Below are positions 18,284-24,497 of a stretch of DNA of 64,000 nucleotides, in pieces (positions within the stretch are counted from its first letter, which is position 1; each line of letters begins with the position of its first letter). The notes under the pieces are model-generated. The model searched no databases. It was not told the origin of the DNA and saw only the letters and a list, made by a program, of their open reading frames with translations. The position numbers were made by a program, and so were the translations under genes. Source of the stretch: Thermogemmatispora carboxidivorans (GTDB lineage: Bacteria > Chloroflexota > Ktedonobacteria > Ktedonobacterales > Ktedonobacteraceae); assembly GCF_000702505.1 (NCBI RefSeq), contig NZ_JNIM01000001.1, positions 1,922,001-1,986,000 on the forward strand, written 5' to 3'.

Positions 18284-18368
18284 CGCGAATCGACCCTTTC
18301 TGTGACAGCGAAATATACGCTCGCTTCACTATGTATTATCGATCAACGATCATCGATAGGCGATGGCT

Positions 18369-19208
18369 TCAGACACCGGCGTAAGCGGAGAAACCGCCAT
18401 CAACCGGAACCACGATGCCTGTGACGAAAGCCGAGGCAGGACTCACCAGCCAGTGCAGGGTGCCGAAGAGGTCCTCTGGCTGGCCGAGGCGGCGCATGGG
18501 AGTATGATCGAGAATACGGTGCCCGCGCTCGGTCAGGCTCCCTGTCGAGGGATCAATGAGCAATCCACGGTTTTGCTCTGTCAAGAAGAAGCCGGGAGCG
18601 ATGGCGTTGACCCGAATGGAGGGGCTGTACTCCTGAGCCATATAAACGGCCAGCCACTGGGTCAGATTTACAACGCCTGCCTTGGCGGCGCTATAGGCGG
18701 GGACGCGCGTCAGCGGGCGCAGTGCGGCCATAGAGGCAATATTAACGATGCTCCCTCTCCCCTCAGCAGCCATGCTGCGCCCGAAGACCTGGCAACAGTA
18801 GAAGGTGCCGACGAGGTTGAGGGTCAGCACCTCCTGAAGAGCCTCCGGCCTCAGATCGAAAAAAGGCAGCTGTGAGGTTGTCGAAGCGGCCTCGCGATTC
18901 CCACCGGCAGCATTGATCAAGATGGTCGCCCGTCCGAAGGTCGCCTCGATCTCTTTGGCCGCTTGCTCAATAGCTTGACGATCGCCTACGTCGCAAGGCA
19001 GGCCCAGGACCTCCCTACCCTCGTCGCGAAGCGCGCGCACGATCTCGCTTGTTGGGCTGGCGCTGCGGCTGAGGAGGGCGACGCGGACTCCCTGCCGGGC
19101 CAGGAAGCGGGCCATGCTTCCCCCAAGCACGCCGGTGCCTCCCGTGATCACGGCTGTCTGGTTGGCAATGGTGAATAGCTCCTGTTCGTAAGCAAGACGA
19201 TCACTCAT
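18369..19208 (-). CDS. SDR-family oxidoreductase (fructuronate/mannonate reductase-like)
   Basis: A classical short-chain dehydrogenase of 279 residues. It has the cofactor motif VITGGTGVLGGSMA, CDVGDRQAIEQA, the NAAGGN active-site strand, the catalytic Ser region IVNIASMAA, and the Tyr-Lys pair in YSAAKAGVVNL. The N-terminal FTIANQTAVITGG and C-terminal GIVVPVDGGFSAYAGV resemble the SDR group that reduces D-fructuronate to D-mannonate, but specificity cannot be fixed from sequence. It starts 48 nt downstream of the ThiF gene on the same strand, so it may be co-transcribed with the Ro60-like cluster, although nothing suggests a shared function. Confidence 0.85.
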   Translation of the reverse strand: MSDRLAYEQELFTIANQTAVITGGTGVLGGSMARFLARQGVRVALLSRSASPTSEIVRALRDEGREVLGLPCDVGDRQAIEQAAKEIEATFGRATILINAAGGNREAASTTSQLPFFDLRPEALQEVLTLNLVGTFYCCQVFGRSMAAEGRGSIVNIASMAALRPLTRVPAYSAAKAGVVNLTQWLAVYMAQEYSPSIRVNAIAPGFFLTEQNRGLLIDPSTGSLTERGHRILDHTPMRRLGQPEDLFGTLHWLVSPASAFVTGIVVPVDGGFSAYAGV

Positions 19209-19256
19209 GCAGCGATCCTCATTTCCCTCTTTCTGGTGGAAAAGGTGAAGAAGACC

Positions 19257-19946
19257 CTATGGTTTGCCCTGCTCTTCTTCCGTAAAAGTAGTGGGACGGT
19301 AGACGAGGTGCAGGTCATTCCAGGTAACCTCGAAGGTATAGGCGATGCCCTGGCGGAAAAAATCAGCAATGGCCCGCCCGGCCAGGGCGACCAGCAGTAG
19401 AGCGAACGGGCGAGTGAGCGGATAATCACAAGGGTCGCTGGAGCCGGCCTGTGGCGGTTGATAGTCAGGCTCCCACTCGCCGCTACCATAGAGACCGTCG
19501 GCGCTGAAGCCGACGTGGAGACAGGGCAGGGCCAGCGCACGACTGGCAGCGCTCACGGCGCCGCGGGCGGCCTCATTATCAAACGTGTCAACGACGAGAT
19601 CGCTGCCTTGCAGCAGCTGAGCGGCGTTCTGTTCCGTGAGCGTTGCCGTTACTGGCTCGAGGCGGGCCTGCACGGCGCGATAGAGCGTTGCGGCTAAAGC
19701 GCGAGCCTTGGGAGCGCCGATCTCGCCGCGCAGATACGGCTGCGTTGACAGATTGCGCATCTCGACCCGATCGTGGTCGATCAGTCGCAGGCGTGCAAAG
19801 CCCATTCGGGCCAGTGTCTCGCAGAGATTGGCGCCGAGCGCCCCCGCGCCGCAAATCGTAATCTGACGCCTGGCGACTGCGGCCAGCGAGGCGTGGCGCT
19901 CCTCATGGAAAAACGGATCGTTTGGGTTAAGATTGATTGTGCTCAT
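19257..19946 (-). CDS. ThiF/E1-like ubiquitin-activating-type adenylyltransferase
   Basis: The 229-residue protein has the E1/MoeB/ThiF Rossmann core: ITICGAGALGANLCETLARMGF (nucleotide-binding glycine motif), LRLIDHDRVEMRNLSTQPYL (the acidic residue plus the Asn/Gln cluster), GAPKARALA (conserved Lys) and DLVVDTFDNEAARG (the Mg-binding Asp). Family members adenylate the C-terminal glycine of a ubiquitin-fold protein. No CxxC zinc pairs are seen; a single DPCDYP cysteine near residue 167 could be a thioester site, which is inference. The ATG overlaps the TGA of the upstream 363-residue gene (ATGA), so the two are translationally coupled. It lies downstream of a TROVE-vWA gene and a small ubiquitin-like protein gene, its likely partner. 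Confidence 0.88.
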   Translation of the reverse strand: MSTINLNPNDPFFHEERHASLAAVARRQITICGAGALGANLCETLARMGFARLRLIDHDRVEMRNLSTQPYLRGEIGAPKARALAATLYRAVQARLEPVTATLTEQNAAQLLQGSDLVVDTFDNEAARGAVSAASRALALPCLHVGFSADGLYGSGEWEPDYQPPQAGSSDPCDYPLTRPFALLLVALAGRAIADFFRQGIAYTFEVTWNDLHLVYRPTTFTEEEQGKP

Positions 19947-21034
19947 TCTTCCAGCTCCTCCTCGCTCCAGGGCGAGTCGCGCATCACGCTCACAATACTG
20001 GTCAAATCAAAGTCACGGTCACGTCCACTCAAGCAAATGCCGCTGGAAACGATCGTCAGCTCAGGATCGATCACAGAGCGATAGCGGTAGGGTCGTCCCT
20101 CTTCGCTCCACTCAACAATGATTTCTGAGGTCGAGCCAGAAGACGCTGGCAGCAGTGTATAGCTATGTAGCACCGCGCCGGCCTTAGCCAGGGCGTGGCG
20201 CAGGCGCTCGCTGAGCTGGAGGCGCAGGCGCTCCTGTTGTAGCCACGCCAGTTGGGCCCGGCGACTCTGGGCCTGCGCCACTTGCTCTGGCACAGACCTG
20301 CCAGCTGTAGAGACAAAGTGGCCTCTGGTTCGCTGCTCGGTGTCGAGAGCCTGATCATGGCCGAGGCTGCTAGTCCGCAATTCCTGGCGGAGAGCTTCCT
20401 CCTCCAGGCGGTGGAGGTCCCAGAGCAGCAGAGCGCGGCGCTCCGAAGCGCTCAAGCCGGCAGGAAAACGCTCGTGCCCTTCCCCGGGGGTGGCAACGGC
20501 CTCGCGCATCCAGACGGCATGCGTGGGATCGGCCCGCGGATCAGGACCATCGAACCAGAGGGTCTGGCCATCAACACGGGCTACAATGCGCTCAAAAGGC
20601 TCTGCCCCATTGAACGGATCACAGAGTAGCACTGGCAACGGTTCGTCGGGAAGGCCGAACCGCTGACGGGCATCGCTGGGATTAAAAGGCAGCGCCAGCC
20701 AGAGTTGAGCCTGGCTGGCCCTTGGCCCTGAGACGGGCCAAAGTAAGATCATTCGGAGCGCTGGCAGCAGCTCCAGGTAGGCCCCACGCTGCCAGGGCAA
20801 AGCTTCCCCCAGTAGTTCAGCCTCCTGTTCGTCGCGAGGACGGAAGCGGCCCCAGCCAGCAAAGGAGGCCCGCACCTTGAACTCATAAACCAATCCTTCG
20901 ATGCGTGTGCGAATACGTCCACCGGGCAACAAGGGAGCAATGATTTCCTGCTGGCGCAAGCGCTCTGCTGCTGCGCTCAGGCGACTGATCAGGCGCAGCA
21001 GCTCCTCTGGCGATGGAGGTGGTGGGGTTGGCAT
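19943..21034 (-). CDS. Uncharacterised protein coupled to ThiF in the Ro60-like cluster
   Basis: I do not recognise this 363-residue protein. It begins with a Pro-rich leader and a short helical stretch rich in Leu/Arg (ELLRLISRLSAAAERLRQQ). Residues ~45-200 are beta-rich (IEGLVYEFKVRASFAGWGRF, LWLALPFNPSD, VLLCDPFNGAEPFERIVARVDG). Residues ~210-290 form a long charged helical or coiled-coil stretch, and the last ~70 residues are again beta-rich, ending in an acidic tail. No signal peptide or membrane helix is present. GAGG lies 8 nt upstream of the start, and the stop overlaps the ThiF start. The coupling suggests it works with the E1-like enzyme, as an E2-like or substrate-adaptor protein, but I see no canonical E2 motif and assign no function. 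Confidence 0.7.
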   Translation of the reverse strand: MPTPPPPSPEELLRLISRLSAAAERLRQQEIIAPLLPGGRIRTRIEGLVYEFKVRASFAGWGRFRPRDEQEAELLGEALPWQRGAYLELLPALRMILLWPVSGPRASQAQLWLALPFNPSDARQRFGLPDEPLPVLLCDPFNGAEPFERIVARVDGQTLWFDGPDPRADPTHAVWMREAVATPGEGHERFPAGLSASERRALLLWDLHRLEEEALRQELRTSSLGHDQALDTEQRTRGHFVSTAGRSVPEQVAQAQSRRAQLAWLQQERLRLQLSERLRHALAKAGAVLHSYTLLPASSGSTSEIIVEWSEEGRPYRYRSVIDPELTIVSSGICLSGRDRDFDLTSIVSVMRDSPWSEEELEE

Positions 21035-21234
21035 GGGCAGGCCTCTTTCTTCTCTCAGAAAGCGCTTGAGTGCAAGCGGAAAGCAGCTCGTCGGTCATTC
21101 CGAATGGGTGCCTGCCCAGGTGGGGGACAGGCAGGACAGCCAGGCAGACGAACTGGCAGCACTCAGCTCAGGCTCCTCTAGGAGCATGATAGCGCTGGCA
21201 GTCAATGGCAGAGAAGGCCCAAAGAAGGGCGGGA

Positions 21235-21287
21235 TCACGCTCCTGCGTGCGCTCCGCTAAGAGCTGGCAGGTAGCGCAGGAGCGTGA
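21235..21287. repeat. 13-bp perfect inverted repeat downstream of the TROVE gene
   Basis: TCACGCTCCTGCG at 21235-21247 is perfectly complemented by 21275-21287, with a 27-nt loop. It lies 39 nt past the TROVE-vWA stop and before the next minus-strand gene. There is no U tract on either side, so it may be a stability or attenuation hairpin rather than a full terminator. Confidence 0.6.
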
Positions 21288-21325
21288 CCACTACCAGAGC
21301 AGGGTCGCCATGCAACAGTAGCCAC

Positions 21326-22807
21326 TCACGCTTGAGTGACCGCCTGTGTTGAAGAGAGTGGCCGCTGTGGCAAAGGATAGGCCATGATTTCGTCGACCAG
21401 CTCGGCGCGCGTTGGCAATGCCAGCAGAGGGAGCAGATTGGGCAGACTATAATAATCGCCGGTGAAATGGTAGCTCGTTACCTCGATACCGGCTTCTATC
21501 AGTTGCCTCTCAAAGTGCTCCCCGTACTCCCCGACAACAACCAGAATCACTGACGGACCAATGCCCAGCGCCCGGCGATACTCCTGCCAGGCCGTGTGGA
21601 AGAGCGGAGGAGTATTCTCGCCACAATCGGTAACTACCAGAATCTGCTCGACATACACCTGCTCACGGGTCATCTTGGCCAGCGGAGCACCAATACTGGT
21701 GCCGCCGTCAGCTCGCACAAACTTAAAAGCCTGCTCCCAGTCACTCAGCCTTGGGCGCCGCTTTCTCGCTGGCGGCTCGATGGAGAAAGCAGCCAGGTCG
21801 AAAGCATAGACGTAGAAAGGAGCCTCGATGACAGCGCTGATCAGAGCGGCCAACTGCTTGGCCAGCTCGATAGCTGACGTCATAGATCCGCTCTTGTCGA
21901 TAAAGAGCGCTGTTGGTCGTCTAATCACCACCTTGTTGGCCACGCGCTCATCGGCGACGTGCAGCAGACTGCGGGTGGTTGCCTCATCGGGCTGAGCGGC
22001 CTCGATGGCCTTCTTGACCTTCATCGTTGAGACACGCTGATCGCTGCTGGCCAGGGCCAACTTCTGGTCGATCAGGGCCTTGACCTCTGGGTGATCGAAA
22101 GCTCCGCGGCGCTTCAGCGAGGCCAGGGCATTAATAACCTCCTGGGGAGACATTGCATTGATCAGCGCCACAAGCAATGCTGGAGTGATGGTGCGCACAG
22201 CCCCGATGGCCGTAGTATACGGGATGCTCCCCTCGATGATCAGGCGAGCCTGCTCCTCTGCGCTCTCTGCCCTGGCCAGCTGCTTCAGCAGCGCCTGGGG
22301 GCTATCAGCTGGAGGCTGCTCGTCGAAGAGCAGAGCCTGGGCCCGTGGTCCGGGCTTAAGGCGCAGGCTAGCGTACAGGTGCTTCAGAGCTGAGCGAGCG
22401 CGGAGAGCGGCCCTGTCGAGCTGACGTGGATTCGCCTCGCGCGTCCGCAAGTAGTGCTGGATGGCGCTGCGCAGCGAGCGCGGAGTCTTACCGATCACCT
22501 GCTTCGTATGGTCGAGCACGCGCGCCACCTCATAAGGGGCCAGCTGCTGCAGCAGCACCCAGGCGGCTCCGCGAAACTCCGGGTAGGCGCTGGTCGCCAG
22601 GTGAGCCACAAAGAGCACCTTGTGATCGCGCACCTCGCCGTGCTCGAAGTACCACGGAGCCAGGTGACCGTAAAAGAGCGGGTCGCGTTCCAGCGCATCA
22701 CGATGCAGCGACGCCAGACCTTCCAGCTTACCGTGCGGTGTGCTCAAAAATGAATTCAAGATCTGCACTCGCGCATCCTGCTCTTGCCTAGAGCGAAACT
22801 GAGTCAT
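21326..22807 (-). CDS. TROVE-vWA protein, Ro60 (Rsr)-like RNA-binding protein
   Basis: The 493-residue protein has the two-domain layout of Ro60. Residues ~1-280 are alpha-helical HEAT-like repeats of the TROVE type (RDPLFYGHLAPWYFEHG, AWVLLQQLAPYEVARVLDHTK, TPRSLRSAIQHYLRTRE). Residues ~285-480 form a von Willebrand A domain with a complete metal site: DKSGSM, then GGTSIGAPL and VVTDCGEN. Bacterial Ro60 orthologues bind Y RNAs and single-stranded RNA ends and take part in RNA quality control and stress survival, often with an exonuclease. Here four Y-RNA-like units lie directly upstream on the same strand, which supports the call. The start is preceded by GAGGGG. It is followed by the unknown 363-residue gene and the ThiF gene. 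Confidence 0.88.
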   Translation of the reverse strand: MTQFRSRQEQDARVQILNSFLSTPHGKLEGLASLHRDALERDPLFYGHLAPWYFEHGEVRDHKVLFVAHLATSAYPEFRGAAWVLLQQLAPYEVARVLDHTKQVIGKTPRSLRSAIQHYLRTREANPRQLDRAALRARSALKHLYASLRLKPGPRAQALLFDEQPPADSPQALLKQLARAESAEEQARLIIEGSIPYTTAIGAVRTITPALLVALINAMSPQEVINALASLKRRGAFDHPEVKALIDQKLALASSDQRVSTMKVKKAIEAAQPDEATTRSLLHVADERVANKVVIRRPTALFIDKSGSMTSAIELAKQLAALISAVIEAPFYVYAFDLAAFSIEPPARKRRPRLSDWEQAFKFVRADGGTSIGAPLAKMTREQVYVEQILVVTDCGENTPPLFHTAWQEYRRALGIGPSVILVVVGEYGEHFERQLIEAGIEVTSYHFTGDYYSLPNLLPLLALPTRAELVDEIMAYPLPQRPLSSTQAVTQA

Positions 22808-22920
22808 GATGTGATCATCCCCTCTTTCATAGAGTACAGAAAATGCCAGAGGCGAGCAGACGGACGGGCAGGCTGGCTGTTACACCTGTAAGCCTCGCGT
22901 CGCGTGATGATCCTGCCCTG

Positions 22921-22942
22921 ATAGCGCTCTAATAGCGCTCTA
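22921..22942 (-). repeat. Tandem duplication of an 11-mer in the TROVE leader/promoter region
   Basis: ATAGCGCTCTA is present twice head to tail. Read on the minus strand it places TTGTAG, 16 nt, TATCAG across the repeat, a possible promoter for the TROVE gene, and the AGCGCT core is palindromic. The sequence GCGCTAT is shared with the region just upstream of Y-RNA unit 2. Confidence 0.45.
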
Positions 22943-22986
22943 CAAGAAGGCAGGCCCAGGGAATGTGCCCAATAGAAAGAAACCCA

Positions 22987-23014
22987 GTGCCCGGGGATGG
23001 CTATCCCCGAGCAC
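22987..23014 (-). terminator. Rho-independent terminator ending the Y-RNA array
   Basis: A 12-bp stem (one G-U pair when read on the minus strand, a mismatch on the plus strand) with a 4-nt loop is followed on the minus strand by TGGGTTTCTTTCTATT. The G-U wobble and the T-rich tract show that it acts on minus-strand transcripts. It lies just after the fourth RNA unit and ahead of the TROVE gene. Confidence 0.8.
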
Positions 23015-23020
23015 CAGGTC

Positions 23021-23164
23021 TCAGAACGCGCAAGTTGAGAGAGCTTTCACGCCCTTATAACGACAGCGCTGCAAGGTCGCGCTGACGGGATTCGAACCCG
23101 CTTCCACCCAAAGGGTGGATATACCAAAGAGTATGTACGCTCGCTCGGTCAGAGCGCGTTCAGA
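23021..23164 (-). ncRNA. Y-RNA-like RNA unit 1 (YrlA type, with tRNA-like module)
   Basis: On the minus strand the ends pair through GAACGCGC/GCGCGTTC. Next to this stem lie the elements shared by all four units: CCGA on the 5' strand followed by GAGC, and GCTC followed by a CAACTTG segment on the 3' strand. They recall the bulged Ro-binding helix of animal Y RNAs (CCGA on one strand, CUUGA on the other). The interior contains a variable-arm-like hairpin (CCACC/GGTGG), a textbook T arm (GCGGG, loop TTCGAAT, CCCGT) and a closed 6-bp acceptor-like hairpin (CAGCGC/GCGCTG). The D-arm equivalent is less clear. A candidate -10 TATTTC lies at 23166-23171. It is not a tRNA gene: order and ends are wrong. 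Confidence 0.75.
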
Positions 23165-23305
23165 TGAAATAGCACTTACTACGTGACAGTTACAGCGGAA
23201 AGGGAGCGACAGGACCACAGCCTCTGACATAGCAGGGCTTGGATGCGAGGGGCCGCTCCTACCGCCAGGCAGGTGCACCAGGCTCAGGCGGGCTGGTGTA
23301 CAGGT

Positions 23306-23427
23306 CAGACTGGAACGCGCGAGTTGAGAGGGTGGCTCTCCCACTGAGCTACAGCCTGAGAAGGCTGTAGGGATTCGACCCCGTGACCGGCGTGGATGCT
23401 CGCTCGGTCAGGGCAGGTTCCAGCCTG
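23306..23427 (-). ncRNA. Y-RNA-like RNA unit 2 (YrlA type, permuted tRNA-like module)
   Basis: The outer stem is CTGGAAC/GTTCCAG. The conserved ACCGAGCGAGC follows on the 5' side and CTCTCAACTCGCGCG precedes the 3' arm. The interior is a striking tRNA mimic in permuted order: a T-arm-like GGG, loop GTCGAAT, CCC, then an 8-bp acceptor-like hairpin CTACAGCC/GGCTGTAG closed by a 6-nt loop, then a canonical D arm GCTCAGTGGGAGAGC. The anticodon arm position is occupied by the Y stem. Acceptor ends are therefore joined, with no free CCA end. Candidate -10 TATTTC at 23428-23433. Bacterial YrlA RNAs are known to carry tRNA-like modules. Confidence 0.8.
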
Positions 23428-23489
23428 GAAATAGCGCAAAGCACGGTGATTGGCGTACCTCATCAGCAAGCGCGTGAGAGGAACTAAGC

Positions 23490-23593
23490 CTGAGACGCGC
23501 AAGTCCAAAGAGCTTCCAAAACATTGGCGATCAAGCTCCGCGGGCATGACCTATAGAGTGTTTGTACGCTCTTTGCGTCGGGGCACGTCTCAG
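23490..23593 (-). ncRNA. Y-RNA-like RNA unit 3 (no obvious tRNA-like module)
   Basis: The outer stem is CTGAGACG/CGTCTCAG (8 bp). The 5' strand carries CCGA and AAAGAGC, the 3' strand GCTCTTT followed by GGACTTGCGCG, matching the conserved flanks of the other units. The ~60-nt interior has no T-loop or D-arm signature. A candidate -10 TATTTG lies at 23596-23601, the same position relative to the stem as in units 1 and 2. Confidence 0.7.
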
Positions 23594-23635
23594 AACAAAT
23601 ACCGTCCAGATCCAAACTGTTCTGAGGGGATCAGG

Positions 23636-23746
23636 CTGAGACGCACGAGTTGAAGGAGCCGCTCGTGTTTCTACCCGCGAGAGTAGTAGGAGCGGGTAGA
23701 CCGTCAGAGCTGGTTTGTAGGCTCCATCGGTGAGAGTGCGTCTCAG
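23636..23746 (-). ncRNA. Y-RNA-like RNA unit 4 (hairpin-type, promoter-proximal)
   Basis: A perfect 11-bp outer stem CTGAGACGCAC/GTGCGTCTCAG is followed by ACCGATGGAGC on the 5' side and GCTCCTTCAACTCG on the 3' side. The interior is dominated by a 9-bp hairpin (TCTACCCGC/GCGGGTAGA, 13-nt loop) and shows no tRNA-like arms. It lies 67 nt downstream of the small ubiquitin-like gene, so it could also be processed from that transcript; its own -10 (TCCTAT) is weak. Confidence 0.72.
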
Positions 23747-23813
23747 ATAGGAGTGCAAACCTGCTAAACGCTGATACAGCGGCAGAGGCCGAAAGAGCGG
23801 GCCGCAAGGCCAA

Positions 23814-24035
23814 TCAGCCGTAGAGGGCCTCCGGGCGCACGATAATCGCCTGTCTCGTGCGTACCACCACATGAGAGGCAAGCCACTCGCTCGCGATATC
23901 AAGGTGCTGCGCCAGAGCCTTCTTGATCTCCGCGTCCGAAGCCTGCCCGTTCAGACCCAGTTGCGCCAGGGGTAGCTCTTCGCTGCGACCATCGTAACGC
24001 AGGTGCAGGGTCGTCACACTTGACTGCTGAGCCAT
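23814..24035 (-). CDS. Small predicted ubiquitin-like (beta-grasp, Prok_Ub/PRTRC-C-like) protein
   Basis: A 73-residue protein preceded by a strong ribosome binding site (GGGAGGTGA, 6 nt). It reads as beta-hairpin (VTTLHLRYDGRSEELPL), helix (ASDAEIKKALAQHL), then beta-strands (SHVVVRTRQAIIVRP), ending ALYG. Size, strand order and a terminal glycine resemble small prokaryotic ubiquitin-fold proteins such as PRTRC protein C; the family call is inference. A terminal Gly is what an E1/ThiF enzyme would adenylate, and a ThiF gene lies 4 kb downstream on the same strand. It is the first gene after the strong promoter at 24138-24166 and is followed by the four Y-RNA-like units. Confidence 0.65.
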   Translation of the reverse strand: MAQQSSVTTLHLRYDGRSEELPLAQLGLNGQASDAEIKKALAQHLDIASEWLASHVVVRTRQAIIVRPEALYG

Positions 24036-24137
24036 AAGCGCTCACCTCCCTGGTCGCCCTGCTGGCGAGCCGAGCGAGAACTGGAATGAGACTAATCGCT
24101 AACTCTTTGTGAAATGTCAGTCACTACTTCTGGGAGT

Positions 24138-24166
24138 AATATACTCGCTTTTCTTATGTTTGTCAA
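24138..24166 (-). promoter_or_regulatory. Strong sigma70 promoter of the ubiquitin-like/Y-RNA cluster
   Basis: On the minus strand TTGACA, 17 nt, TATATT: near-consensus hexamers with ideal spacing, about 100 nt upstream of the small gene. The -10 is embedded in the palindrome GAGTA-ATA-TACTC (24134-24146), a possible operator. Confidence 0.8.
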
Positions 24167-24250
24167 GGGGGTTGGCTGACGAATTTCGAGCGAGCTACCA
24201 AATTCCTGCGCAGCCTCTCGCGGTTCTTCTGCCCAGGCTTTTGTCTTCTC

Positions 24251-24279
24251 TTGACAGCGGTTACCTTGGGGCGTATACT
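24251..24279 (+). promoter_or_regulatory. Strong sigma70 promoter of mntH-usp
   Basis: TTGACA, 17 nt, TATACT on the plus strand, about 215 nt upstream of the mntH start. The leader contains a very AT-rich stretch and an imperfect hairpin near 24388-24417. It diverges from the promoter at 24138-24166 with ~85 nt between the -35 elements. Confidence 0.8.
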
Positions 24280-24295
24280 TCTCTTTTAAGAGAAG
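24278..24295. promoter_or_regulatory. Palindromic operator candidate at the mntH transcription start
   Basis: CTTCTCTT-TT-AAGAGAAG is a perfect 8-bp inverted repeat overlapping the last bases of the -10 and the expected +1. Binding here would block transcription. The DtxR/MntR-type regulator at 26916 is the obvious candidate; that link is inference. Confidence 0.55.
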
Positions 24296-24497
24296 GAAAA
24301 ATTAGTTTTAAAAATATAAAAATTCTGGGCAAAGAGCGGACGGAGCAGGACCAGGGCCAGGCCCTCAACGTAGGCGGTGGCAGGAGCGTGAGTCTGCCTG
24401 GTTAGGGGCGGGCAGGCTCTGTCAGTCCTGTCAGTCAAGTCCGTGAAGTGGTCAACGCGATCTACCGATCAAGAGAACGTCATAGGAGCAGATTTTT

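Noticed and set aside
23054..23110. A tRNA gene, because of a perfect T loop (TTCGAAT) on the minus strand
   Set aside because: No acceptor ends, anticodon arm or D arm in tRNA order; the T arm is embedded in a stem-closed RNA that repeats with variation in three other units.
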